Shown: piece by piece, positions 33,683 to 44,426 of the stretch
Numbering within the stretch: position 1 is the stretch's first letter
How the letters are laid out: each line of letters begins with the position of its first letter
Assembly: GCA_905178155.1 (NCBI GenBank)
Contig: CAJINV010000002.1
Coordinates: 12,161,621-12,225,620, forward strand
Length of the DNA stretch: 64,000 nucleotides
Direction of reading: 5' to 3'
Source: Amoebophrya sp. A120
Lineage: Eukaryota; Sar; Dinophyceae; Syndiniales; Amoebophryaceae
Program-made: the position numbers and the translations under genes
The notes under the pieces: model-generated
What the model was told of the DNA's origin: nothing
The model's input: the letters and a program-made list of their open reading frames with translations, nothing else
Database searches by the model: none

Positions 33683-36600
33683 CTACTTCCGTTTACTCGG
33701 CGGCCTGGACGGCGAAGAAGTTCCCGCAGCTGCCGGCTGTTTGTTTTTGTAGTACTTCATGGAGATGGTTCGCTGGTCGGCTTGCCTCTGTTTCATGGCC
33801 GCATCCCTCCGCTTCTGCTGCTCCGTGGCCAAGCCCCGGGTTTGGATCTTGTCCGCCTTTCGTTCCTTCAGATTGTAGTGCACACACTCGATGTGCGTGA
33901 AGTACGCGAGAAAGGCGGGCGCTTCCATCCAGAAAATTCCGTCGAGCTGCTTGTTGCGGATGCCCTTTCCGTTGTCCTTCACCAGTTTCCAGGAGGCCTC
34001 GTGCTCGTCCCCGAAGGGCCCCTCCCACTCGTGGAAGTCGCCCCACGGGTTCCGGAGTTTCACCAGCGTGCGCATCTTGCCGTCGAGGCAGTTCACGTCC
34101 AGCACTTGCAGGACGGAGTACGCGTGGCCGTCGATCAGCCCGTCCTCGCGCTTGTGCTCCATCCCCGTGCCGTGCACGCCCACGGCGCAGATCGGGTAGT
34201 GGTTCCGCTCCGCGAGACGCAGGTACTCGATCATCTTGTCCCCCCCGTTGATGGTGTCCGTGTTGCTGTAGTCCGCGTACTCAAACCCCAGACGGTGTCC
34301 GCTCGGGTGGAACGACTCGATCGGGCGCCGCCGGAACTTGATGCTCCGGACGCTTTCCGCGGTCGCCTTGTCCACGTTCTTCGGGCCGCCGGCCGGCGGG
34401 GGGTTGGCGGGGTCCTTTTCGCGGATCCACCGGCTGTATTCGGTGCAGCCCGTGAGCGCGATCCACGCCAGCCCCGCGTAGCCGGCTTTCAGGTTGAGGT
34501 ACCCGCCGGCGAACTTCGCGAACGCCTTTTCCAGGAGCAGAAACCAGGTTTCGTTCCCGTTGGGCTGGCTGAACCGCGGGATGGGCGTTTCCGCGAAGGG
34601 GGACTTCGGGTAGCAGGGAATGTAGTCGTCGATGGTCATCACGCGCCACGACGGGGGGTTGCGGGAGTAGTCGAACAGGTTGATGCTGTACTTGCCCTGC
34701 ATGTTGCACTCCTTCTCCTGAAACGTGTGGATCGGGATGAAATCCGGGTACTCGGCGATCACCGCAAGGGCCGCCAGTAACCAGCAGTCGCCCAGCCCGC
34801 CTTGGATGCAGTCCGACGGCTCGATTTTGTCGAACAGCTTCACCGGGAAGTCAGTGTCGTGGATGTCCCGGGCCCTGAACCACTCCACCTCGCCCTGCAC
34901 GACGTTCGGCCCCTTCTCGGCCAGCGCGCGGCGGGACGGCGGAAACTCGCGGTCCACGAAGGGCTGGATCCCCTGCTTCAGCAGCTGTTGGTCGATCAAA
35001 CTGCCATCCAAGCTCGGGAACTGGATCATCGGCTCGAAGTGCTGCTGCCAGTTGGCCAGCGGGGGGAACATCACCTCCACGCCCGCGTCCGTGCAGGCCT
35101 TCACCGCGTGCGGTTGGTGCATGATCGGCGTGCCGATCACTTTCCACTGCCCCTTCTTCGGGTTGAAAAACATGAACAGCCCGGTTTCGCAGCAGTAGTA
35201 TTTCGGAAACATCAAGTAGTCCTCCTGTTCCGCGAGCTGCAGCGCCTCGCGGCTCTTCGTCTGCGCGGCCTGCTTTCGGTTTTGCTCCTGCTGCTTCTCG
35301 CGGGCGAAGATCTGCTTCGCCTCCGCGGGCAAAATGTCCGCGTACTCCGGTATCAGGGGGAGGTAGAGCCCGACGACGGAGGTGGGCTGCCCTAGCTTTT
35401 TAAACATCAACAGCGCGCTGTGCTTCGACAGATAATACTCTTTCTTCAGAATGTCGTACCTGTTGGAGAGGATTTTTTCACTCAAGAGTCGAATTTTCCC
35501 GAGAAAGAAAAGAACATCTTCAAGCGAAAACGTCAGAAAGATGGAAGAGTTAGTACTATGACAGCGCGCGGCGGTTCTACAGACGAAAATCGGGAACAAT
35601 AGACTGACGACGTCGACCACGACGAAACAAGACATCGGATCATCATTTATGTCTATAGAAGAAAGAATGGCTGCGCAAAAAATGCAATCAAAGAGAAAGC
35701 GTTGTCCTTGAGAATACGCATGATGATCATGATGACCAAAACTTACTGCAGGAGAAGTTGCTGCTCCGCCTTCTTTTCGCCCTTCGCGGAGGCTTGTTTG
35801 ATCTGGTCCAGTTCCTTCTGCGTGGCACAGACGACGCACTTCACTTTGGAATCCGGCACGAAGGCCTCCCGCACCAGCCCGGAATGGTGTTCGCGCACGG
35901 TGGAACGGCGTTCGTAGGCCCCGGTCCGCATCGTGTTCATGAACACCTTCAGATCGCTTCTTCGCTGGTAATTGCTGTCCCCGATGACCGCTGATTCCCG
36001 GATCGCGCCGCGCACGTGCGTGCTGTCGCTGAATTTGTCGTAACTGAAAAACCGCAGCGTGGATACGGGCCCGATCGTGACGCGGCCGGCCGGAACTACC
36101 ACTTGCTTGCTTGTAGCCCCGGCCGTGGTGCCAGCATGGAGCTTGACGTTGAGCAGGTCACCCTCGATGAACATGATAAAGCACAGTGACCCCACGGACC
36201 GCCCCACAACCCAGTCGGGCAGGGCGCCCTTGTCGGCGGTCAGCGAGTTGGAATTGTAGATGTACAGACGGGACATCCGGCTGTACCAGAACGGCATTCC
36301 GTTGTACAGCTTTCCGCACAACGTGTAGCGGCCGGTCACGCGCTTTTGATACCGGGACTCGAGTGCGTCCAGAAACAGCATCTGGGGCAGGTTGTCGGCG
36401 TTAAACATCGGGTTTTGCGACACCTTCAGTGCCTTTTTGATCCAGGGTTTCAAGTTCGAGTTCCCCTCTGACCGGATCTTGTCGTGCTCCACTCCGGGCA
36501 CCACGTTGCGGAACATCTCGGGACTCAGCCCCGGGATCGGGATCCGCGGGTCATACGTAGGTTTCCGGTGCCGCACAATATATTCGCCCTGGTGGTGGGG

Positions 36601-37713
36601 CACCATGGACACAAAGTTTTCGCTGTTCTGGTTTGCCGCCCCCTGCTGCTGCGGGTTGTAGTCCACGGCCGGCGCGACCGAGATAATCTTGGCGTCCGCC
36701 GGGTACTCGTACTTTTTCTGCAGCTTCCCGCGGTCCGCCGGCGTCGCGGCCATCGCGGCGGACTCGTGTATCTGCCGGAAGGAGCGGATGCTTGTCATCA
36801 CAGTTGGGTCCGTGATCTGGTTTCCCAAGCCGTCCTGGAACTCCTCCTCATCGTCCTCTTCGTCGGGAACCTCCTCGTAGCCATACATAGATTCCCGGAT
36901 CTCGTCGTACTTCTTCGCTCTCTCGGCCGCAGAATCTCGATCGCGGGAATAATTGTTGCTAGTAGGCAATAGAGGTTGTAGAGCCACAGCCACACTCCCG
37001 GTGGACGCCGAGGTCGTCGTGGCACCTCCTGCTGTTCTCTGCCCCCGGTCGAGGATCGTCATGTTCATATTGGCGTTCATAATCAGGCTGTTGTTCATCC
37101 CATAGTCGGAACCGCGGTCATGCATTTGGGAAAAGGACCAAAAATTGTTGCCCCCTGTTGTTCCTGACGATGTTGAGCCAGGAGCCGCTGCGTCCATCAC
37201 CGCGGCGCCGCGGGAGTAATTTTTCCCCGCCGCTAGACTGCCGTAGAGATATTCCTGCTGTGCGGCGGAGCCGCGAGAAGCGACATTATTAATCGGCTCC
37301 TGGACGCCTCCGCCCTTTTTTTGTTTTTTCCTCCCCTGTTCCAGGTCCTCGTCAACGCTATCTGCGGAGCCGCGGCTGTTTACGCTGCTGCGGCGCTCTT
37401 TCGGCATCTTGGCCGGTGACATCACTTTTTGGAAGGGGAGCATTTGCATCACAGGAACAGCGCTTTCCACGCCTTGTGACCCCGGACGAAAGGAGGTGCT
37501 GTAATCAGCGAACATGGATGTGTGTGGCTCGAGGAACCCGTAGCTTGCTCGCGCCGTCTGGGTCTGGTGGCCGAGGGTCGGGGCACCAACCAGCGGTTCT
37601 CTTTCCAGCGTCTTGCGACTCGAGGCGCGCTCATTCGAAGCACTTGCCCGCGCGGCCTCCTTGTTCTCGGCCCGCCCACCCGCACACAATTCTCGACAAT
37701 TTGAATTTCCCAT
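33683..37713 (-). CDS. Calpain-type cysteine protease with MGNSNC N-terminus (about 1247 aa, 2 exons)
   Basis: Calpain (C2 family) protease. Exons 37713-35747 and 35459-33683 are joined by a canonical GT-AG intron (35746-35460) that keeps frame (…LLLQ-YDILKKEYY…). The ATG at 37713 gives MGNSNCREL, a classic N-myristoylation context with Cys6 available for palmitoylation, suggesting membrane anchoring. I chose it over the upstream GTG. Residues 40-280 are Ser/Gly/Asn-rich. Two related blocks of the form G-x-P-x-W…Y-I-Y…W-V-V-G (about 480-520 and 735-765) precede the protease. The catalytic triad is Cys881 (QGGLGDCWLLAAL), His1101 (LIDGHAYSVL) and Asn1126 (KLRNPWG). No EF-hand or C2 domain is obvious at the Lys/Gln-rich C-terminus. 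All three residues are present, so it is probably active. Calcium dependence is unknown. Confidence 0.88.
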
Positions 37714-39159
37714 GATATCAATTATGGAACCGAAAAACACACCAGAATAAATGTGAGCAGAATATCAAATACTGAAAGAAACTGACACTTCTGAAATTCT
37801 GAGCTTGGCCTCGGCGGTGAAGAAGCCCGGACCGGTTACAAAGCGCAAGAAGTGTATAACTACCTGACCGCGTCTAGCACGACGGGTGCTGAAGGGGTAG
37901 AGGCTTTTTGCATCAACAGCTGCATGATCATTGTCATAAGCGCAAAGTCTTCATGTTGGAAAAATTAACTTCGAAATTATAATAAAATGATATTGCAATT
38001 GCTGGGGAACGGGGCAATGGCAAATACTTCTGATGATGTCCCTGTAAAAAAATAAGCAGCAGGTTGCAGGTTTTTCTTTTAAGTGCACAATCAAAATCAT
38101 CTGGCGCAAAAGTAGTTCTCCGAAGCTTCATGTACTACTTTGTTTGTTCAAACCGATAGCAAGTCAGGAGTATCACGTTGAAACTTGAAACCGAAGACCA
38201 ATGATTTGCTAAGCTATCTGTCTGGAATGCGGAGAGCGACGTTCATCTTTGGTACAATTACACTGGAGGACAAACTCAAACAACCGAATAATGCTTCGAT
38301 CATCTTCATCATGTGCTACTTCATCTGTCTAGTCTAGACTCGGACTCCAACTACACCGAGTAATCAAGGAACCAACTACACCGACTCGGCTCGAAGAGGA
38401 CTACCAACTACAAACACCGAATAATCAAGGAATAGACCAAGACACAACCATGAGCGCGAACCAACCATCATGAGCACCTTAGGGGCCCCGGAAACCAAAG
38501 AATGATAATGATTAGAACTACGACCATCATGATCCACATCTTTACGTTTTTGTTTTCTTCATTGGCACATACACGCAGCAGACCGGCCCTTCCCGCGAGG
38601 TGGGGCAGGACCACCTAAAAATAAATGATCATCCTCAACATCAACTCATAAATATCCATGGATCTTCGTCTACCAGTCTATTCGCAAATTATTTATATAT
38701 ATCTTTGTTTTACAGTTGTGCGACGTCGTGGTCGTCAACCTCATCAAAGTCATTACTTAGTGTGCCTGCTTGGTAATCATGATAAATCCTTTTAAATTCA
38801 AACAAAGTGACTGAACAACAATAAACATAAAGTCATATCATCATCATCATCATCATTCTTGTGCTTGTCCTGGATGAATAGTGACTGATCTATTCACATT
38901 CTTTCTTCTTTGTTGGACGTGCACACTGTCATATCTTAAGATATCAAAGAAACTGTTACAATTACAAACTGAGATACTGGAGACCAACATGAATGTGAAT
39001 GTTTTGAAAACTGGAATGGAAAAAAGAAAAAACAAAGTTGCTCAATATGATCCTTGATAGAGAAGGTAGTACTTAAGTAGTTGAGCTGGAAACTTCGATA
39101 ATAATAATAGTTGAGCTGGAAAGCCAAATGGGAGTTTGGCTTTTTTCCTGATTATGTTT
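37714..39159. other. 1.4-kb intergenic region, calpain to gene X1
   Basis: AT-rich, no gene. At about 38,346-38,436 there are imperfect repeats of CCAACTACA…CGA(G/A)TAATCAAGGAA, and at about 38,836-38,857 a short (ATC)n run. Confidence 0.5.
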
Positions 39160-41430
39160 TCATTGCATCTGATCCACCCTTTCTTTCCCCTCGGAGGTGG
39201 TATTCAGCAAATCAGGAGCCACCTCTTCCCGAGCACCATCTTGTTCCTTCGCAGCATGTAGTTGTACATCTTGTTCCTTCGCAGCATGTTGTACATCTTG
39301 TTCCTTCGCAGCATGGTCGTCAAAGAATTTTTTCGTTTCGTTCAGTGCTGCCTCTTTGTAAGCTTGCTGCAGCTTCGCCTGCTCCTTGAGGTTGAAGTGA
39401 CTTTTCACGCAACCCTTCAGGGTCGCGTCGAAAGCAACTCGAAACTGGCGGCGGTACTGCCTCAACGCCGCAACGGGACCGGTTTGCCAGAATTGCTCCT
39501 TCACCCGCTCGAGAAACTTCTTCTCGCGCTTCACCGTAACAAGCTTTTTCTTCGTTTTCTTCTTGGCGTTCGTAACTCCACCAGCACTCGTCGTGGCTGC
39601 TTTCGGGGTTTTCGAACCCGAGTCCTCCTGCTCGTGTTCTTCATGATGTTCCACCAATTCAAAATGCTCTTCCACATCCAGAAACGAGGGAAGAATAGGA
39701 TCCAAGTCTGGCTCTTCCACCAGAGCCAATGCACGGTTCAGGTCCACCGCATTTACATTTACCTCCAGTATTAAATCCTGGTCCTCGTCTGCTTGAGATG
39801 TAGTTGCAGTTGCACCGATTTTTTCCAACCAACTAGATGCACCGAGCGCTGTGGAATTTGTTCCCAGTGTAGAAGAAGTACCAGCTTGGTACCACACGTG
39901 TTGGCTCGCTCGCTCCAGAAACTGTGCATGCACAAACGCCAGAAAGCTGGTGACACTTGTTTCAACATCATGGACCTCGTCCACCTGAGCAGCTGCCTTG
40001 CCCTTGTTCTCCGCCACCTTCTCGTCAGCGGTTGTACGTGCCGGCGTTGGGTTCTGGTTTTGAACACGGGCAGCTCCCGACAAAGAAGCGGGAGACGAGG
40101 GAGGCGGTGCACCAGGACGTGAAGCTTTCTTTTTTGCTCCTTCCACATCTTCCTCGTCTGATGCTGCTGCAGGAATACTAGCTTCCTGTTGTAGAAGTTC
40201 TTCATCTGGAGGAACTGCACTTTGGATGTTCATCGCGTTGGGAGATTTAATATTCTTCAACAAGAAACTTTTTGCCGTGGCGTCTTCAACCCGTGCGGTG
40301 GTCTTCACCAAATTGTGAAGCATTTTTTTGTCCAAATCGGCACGGTCACTCAGAATCTGTGCGCTGGTTCGCTTTTCCTCGGTCGCTGCGCCGAGCTGAC
40401 CCGTACGCTGATTTTGGCGCTCCTTGAAAATCGTTTGGTGGCCCATGCCCATGATCAACTGCTTCGGTTGCTGGTCCGCGATGACTCGGACCTTCCCCTC
40501 CGCCCATCCCTTCGCTGTTTTCAGCTGCCCCCCCACCAGGCTGTTGGCATTGGAATGATCGGTCAAGTAGCTTTTGGTTAGCTTGGAGGCAACCAAACTG
40601 TCGTCCAATGCGTCGTCGCTCTTCAGGTCGACGCCGACCATTGTGGAGACCTGGGAGAGGCCCTCGTGCTTGACCATGTCGAGAACCACCTTCGGGTCGC
40701 TGTAGCCCGTCCATTTTGCAAACGGGAGCCGGTAGCGAGAGGCGGTCTCGTACACCGTGCCGTGGGCGTACGAAGTCATCCCGCGGGCAACATTTACCCC
40801 CGAAGCCACGAGGGTTTCCACCCACGGGGAGTGCTCATGAATGAACGGCATCAAAGTGTTATGAAACAGCTTATCCAGAGCACCCAGCTTCCAGGTGATC
40901 AGGAACGGAATCGCGATCTCCAGCGGGAGCTTCAGCCAACTGATCATCAAATTGCGCCCCTCCTGCTTGTATCACTTGCAAACATGTCTGGGTCCTCTGA
41001 AAGGATGCAAACCAGTGATGGGGGCGTTGCAGTTGCTGGAAAACAATAACAAAGCAAAACGCCAAAAAAATTAACCTGCGTTGCATAGTCAGCAAAGAAG
41101 TCTGATGGTTTTTGTCGCCTCTAGGAGAGGGCTACACTTCTCTATGCAGTAGACTAGGCGACCGGAAGGAGAAGGTTCCGCATCAGCTGTCCGGCTCTAC
41201 CTATGACTATCAACATGAGCTGCATTGTTCCATTTCCAGACCTTCTCCGATTGCAATGCAAGAACTGGTGCATAACAAGTGTCTCTTTTCTTGCCTTCAG
41301 GATCAGAACCAGTGATATTTGCAATGCATAGCTTGCACAGCTCGGCCACCACTTCGACCCGGGGTACAAATTTCTGCGGAGCCGCGATCATCTCCTTGTC
41401 GACGTTTTCCTCCTTGCCCTCGGTATGCAT
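39160..41430 (-). CDS. Family X protein X1 (about 634 aa, 2 exons), unknown function
   Basis: Lineage-specific family; paralogue of X2 (46896-49748). Exon 41430-41331, introner E4, exon 40964-39160. The ATG at 41430 gives MHTEGKEENV, but an upstream exon is possible because X2 starts earlier. The join rebuilds FVPRVEVVAELC-K-QEGRNLMISWLKLP, which aligns residue by residue with X2 FVPRAEIVAELCRAEVRTLVSQWIRLP. A membrane segment follows (LPLEIAIPFLITW). The middle is Ala/Glu/Lys-rich with TSFLAFVHAQFLERASQH. The end has DATLKGC, shared with X2, then a triplicated AAKEQDVQ block. No catalytic motif is seen. Confidence 0.75.
39237..39314 (-). repeat. Coding tandem repeat in X1 (three AAKEQD units)
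   Basis: Three near-identical DNA units (CATCTTGTTCCTTCGCAGCATG with 3-6 bp spacers) encode HAAKEQDVQ, HAAKEQDVQ and HAAKEQDG near the C-terminus. This region is absent from the portion of X2 that I can read. Confidence 0.85.
40970..41330 (-). mobile_element. Introner E4 (361 bp) in gene X1
   Basis: Flanked by perfect GCTTG duplications (40965-40969 and 41331-41335). The ends TATCACTTGCAAACA and TATGCATTGCAAATA match at 11 of 15 positions, so the inverted repeat is decayed. Paralogue X2 is uninterrupted at the same codon and provides an empty site. No GT-AG at the junction. Confidence 0.75.
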
Positions 41431-41906
41431 GGGAAAAGTAGTATCGTAATCGCGCGTCACTGACACAATATTATTTTTTTAATAAACAAACTACAACTGC
41501 ATGAGGAGGAATCTTTGCTGTGGCCGTTTTGGCTCAAGGAATATCCGAACCCGCCGCACAATACTAATGGGGTCAGTTTTTTGTTGGGCTGGTGCTCAGG
41601 GTGAAAACAAGAAGTAGGAGTTTATTCGTGGATATCCGAAAAAAAACAATTTGGAAAACCGAACGACGAGGATGGAGGACAGATACCGATGTAAGCGTTG
41701 AGTGAAATAGAATTAGAAACATCAAGAATCAAAATGAAAATGCAATTTGACTACTTTCAATTTGTCAGATCCGGGAGACGCCTAGATTTCTCATGCAACA
41801 TGGTTTCGAAATTAGTACTACGACGACGATATTACTTTTGCAGAGGATACTCGGTGCCGAGGAGGATATCCTGTGCCTTCTCTCCCAATGGTTTAAGCAC
41901 CGGGGC

Positions 41907-42162
41907 TATGCAAGAAAAAATCCGTGCAGCTGTAACTTTGTGGTCGACGATTGTAGTCATGCTTCTGCTTGATAATGTCTATGCATTTGCATCGTAAACG
42001 ACTTGTTGTTCCCTAGGTGCTTTATTCATTCCGCCCTAGATACGCATGAGCATGACCACAGGTTCTTTTCATCTGTGTCATGCCAAGCATAATTGTATGT
42101 CATGCTATTTCCAAGAAAGAGGTAGACGTAGAGTTACACAAAAACAGCTTTTTCCTTGGATA
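41907..42162 (-). mobile_element. Candidate introner E9 (256 bp) at the 3' end of gene Y1
   Basis: Ends TATGCAAGAAAAAATCC and TATCCAAGGAAAAAGC form an imperfect inverted repeat with the same TAT start as the other introners. Two GCATGACA cores lie inside. No flank duplication is visible. Excision could append an in-frame conserved-looking tail. Weaker than E1-E8. Confidence 0.4.
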
Positions 42163-44426
42163 AGGTTAATCTTGCGCATAATGCGCGACACGCCAGATCG
42201 CGCCCGCTTTGCCACGGGCTTTGCCACTTTGTCGACCACCGCGGTTTTTGCTTTCTTCAGCCGCGCTCGCATGCGGCCAAGGAAGCCGAGCTCTGGTTCA
42301 TTAGCATTACCTTCCCCCTCGTCGCCCAACATTTTCGTGCGTTGCAGTAGACTTAATCGTCGGGTGGATGAGAGAAAAGAAGAGGTCGTGGCGGAACTCG
42401 TGGGCATCTTCTTCGCGGTGGCGGGCTCCAAGCTGGTGACGGCTGTGTCGACGTCCGGGCTCATCTGTGCCGTGGCGCTGCTCCTGCCGTCCGCAGTAGA
42501 ATTTTGCGCAGAATCAGAAACCATAATCTCCTCCGCTTTGGCATAGTAGTCCTCCACGACGTCGACAATGCTGGAAGCGGAACTGGTACTGGATGTTGCG
42601 CGAGCAGGACCAACATCTTCCAATGCGATAGCGCCCTTGTTTGATGTTGACGCCAAGGGACCACGAGCAACAACTTGACTGCTCTGCGGTTCTTCGTGTT
42701 CGGACCGCACCTCCGACACCTCTACTTGCTCAGATTTTAGTTTTGCGTCTTCAGGAGCATTTTTCGACCGCCTGCGCAGACCGAGCAATCCTTTGTTTTT
42801 CGTTTTCTTTGCTCCGGCACCGGCCCGTCTGACCTGTTGCCTGCCTTCGATCGCCGCCTTCTGCGAGTCGGGCACCAACGCTTTGTACAGACTGTGAGGG
42901 GGCGGTCGCTGCGGCACGTTCTGCAGGCTGGAAAATTCCAAGTACGTGCGAAAAAAGTTTTCCTTGTGCTGCCCATCGATGAGACTCGTTCCTCCCTCCA
43001 CATTCATCAGCCGCAACAGGATTTCTAGGTTCGTATCCATTGTGTAGCACCAAAGCACCTTTTCAATGCCTCTGCCCTGACCCGGGTAAAATTCGCTCCA
43101 CAGGTGGCCCGCCACAACACGGCAGCCTTTCAGCTGGATACCGCTGAAGCTGAGCATCGTGCGCGGAAGCTGGTAGTAGAGGTGCTCCTTCTGCTTCTCA
43201 ACGATGCGAGAGTCCTTCTCCGCCTCCCCCGGTCGCAAGTGCCCCAACTCATTGCACAGTTTGTGCTCGCGCCGCATCTGCGCCGTTTCCCGGATGCGTT
43301 TGTCTGCCTTGGCTTCGCTTACTTGGCTGCGTTTGGTCACCACCTCCTGCGTGATCTGCTGGAATTCCTGACAGGGCAGGGGCAGCGCGACCAGGACGTC
43401 CTGCGTCCAGTCTTCGCCGACCAGCTTCTTGTAACAAGGGTTGTTCGGGTCGAGCAGCTTTTCCTTCCCGCTCACCATTCTTGCGCGGATCTCCTCCCGC
43501 GCAGTCCCGTTTTTCTGCAGTGCCGCCACCGCGGCGGCCATCTCGAGGACCGCGCACTTTTCGTCCTCGTACTCTTTGCTCGCGGTGGTCCAGCGCCAGG
43601 TCACCCACGTGTGGAGGGGCGCCTGGTTGTGCGGAATGAAGTAGGGATTGGAGGCCTCAATCACCTGCTCCCCGTCGCCGATCACGAACACCCCGCCATT
43701 GTGCGACTGACTCTCCCCGCGCGCACGCATCTCCTGCGCTGCTTGCACATTAGAAGCCGCTACTTCCCCTTCCTCGTCCTGCTGTTCCTTGTTGGTGAGG
43801 GCCGCTTGTTCCACCCGATGCTCCTGGTCCGCGCTTATTTTGTTCTTTGCAACATTGCTCCTTTCGGGATCATTGCTCGTCTTATTTTTGGCAGCAAGTC
43901 CACCTCCACTACTTGCGCCAACAACAACTTCCAGTGCCTGTTCCACGTGCTCAGCCGTTGCCTGCAGCGGCGCCACGACGCCCTTCGCTTCCTGATACTC
44001 CGCGGCATCCATGGATCCGAGCACAGCAGTCACTATCCAGGAAAAAACACCCATCCCCATCCATGTTTTGCATGACAAATAGTGGATTTTATGCATGTTT
44101 TGCATGACAAATTGGATGGGGATGGGTGTTTTTTCCTGGATAGTCACCGGTGCACTGTCGTCATCTCCCAACGTCGGGTGATCGTGCTTCTCCTCCTCTC
44201 GCTTCGCCTGCACAAGAACTTTGTTGAACTCGGCTTCGTCCTCCTTCTCCATCTCCTCCTGTAGTTGCTGCACCAACACTGCATCGACATCATGAAAACA
44301 ATGCTGAATAAACAACCAAATCAAAGCTAATAGAAGACGGCCACGAGCATTTTTTGTACTATGACTTCCTACGCGGCCTTCCAACAAGAGCAAATTCTTG
44401 GTACTGCTGTTCATCATTGTCAACAT
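42105..44426 (-). CDS. Family Y protein Y1 (about 735+ aa), unknown function
   Basis: Lineage-specific; paralogue of Y2. ATG at 44426 (MLTMMNSS) follows an in-frame TTG upstream. A hydrophobic stretch (GRLLLALIWLFIQHCF) near the N-terminus could be a signal peptide or anchor. Introner E5 splits the N-terminal coding sequence. The shared core with Y2 has WVTWRWTT…YEDEKCAVLEMA, GEDWTQDVLVA, GIQLKGCRVVAGHLWSEFYP, VLWCYTMDTNLEILLR and NFFRTYLEFSSLQNVPQRPPPHSLYK. The C-terminal part is Ser/Ala-rich, then basic (GRMRARLKKAK…). The frame ends at 42105 shortly after a candidate non-canonical intron (E9, 41907-42162). If that is spliced the protein would end …APVLKPLGEKAQDILLG… near 41836. No known domain. 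Confidence 0.75.
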   Translation of the reverse strand: MLTMMNSSTKNLLLLEGRVGSHSTKNARGRLLLALIWLFIQHCFHDVDAVLVQQLQEEMEKEDEAEFNKVLVQAKREEEKHDHPTLGDDDSAPVTIQEKTPIPIQFVMQNMHKIHYLSCKTWMGMGVFSWIVTAVLGSMDAAEYQEAKGVVAPLQATAEHVEQALEVVVGASSGGGLAAKNKTSNDPERSNVAKNKISADQEHRVEQAALTNKEQQDEEGEVAASNVQAAQEMRARGESQSHNGGVFVIGDGEQVIEASNPYFIPHNQAPLHTWVTWRWTTASKEYEDEKCAVLEMAAAVAALQKNGTAREEIRARMVSGKEKLLDPNNPCYKKLVGEDWTQDVLVALPLPCQEFQQITQEVVTKRSQVSEAKADKRIRETAQMRREHKLCNELGHLRPGEAEKDSRIVEKQKEHLYYQLPRTMLSFSGIQLKGCRVVAGHLWSEFYPGQGRGIEKVLWCYTMDTNLEILLRLMNVEGGTSLIDGQHKENFFRTYLEFSSLQNVPQRPPPHSLYKALVPDSQKAAIEGRQQVRRAGAGAKKTKNKGLLGLRRRSKNAPEDAKLKSEQVEVSEVRSEHEEPQSSQVVARGPLASTSNKGAIALEDVGPARATSSTSSASSIVDVVEDYYAKAEEIMVSDSAQNSTADGRSSATAQMSPDVDTAVTSLEPATAKKMPTSSATTSSFLSSTRRLSLLQRTKMLGDEGEGNANEPELGFLGRMRARLKKAKTAVVDKVAKPVAKRARSGVSRIMRKINLIQGKSCFCVTLRLPLSWK
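44034..44142 (-). mobile_element. Introner E5 (109 bp) in gene Y1
   Basis: Near-perfect 30-bp inverted ends (TATCCAGGAAAAAACACCC… and its complement), perfect GTCAC duplication (44029-44033, 44143-44147), two GCATGACAAA cores. Element plus flank is 114 nt and is open in frame. GT-AG splicing of the available sites would place TGA at the junction, whereas exact removal of element plus one flank keeps frame. Confidence 0.92.

Noticed and set aside
39237-39314. CRISPR-like array
   Set aside because: Three contiguous coding repeats in frame within a eukaryotic gene, with no spacers.
44029-44147. GT-AG splicing of E5 (GTGACTATCC…GGATAG)
   Set aside because: It would join CCG directly to TGA and terminate Y1, whereas removing the element plus one flank keeps frame.
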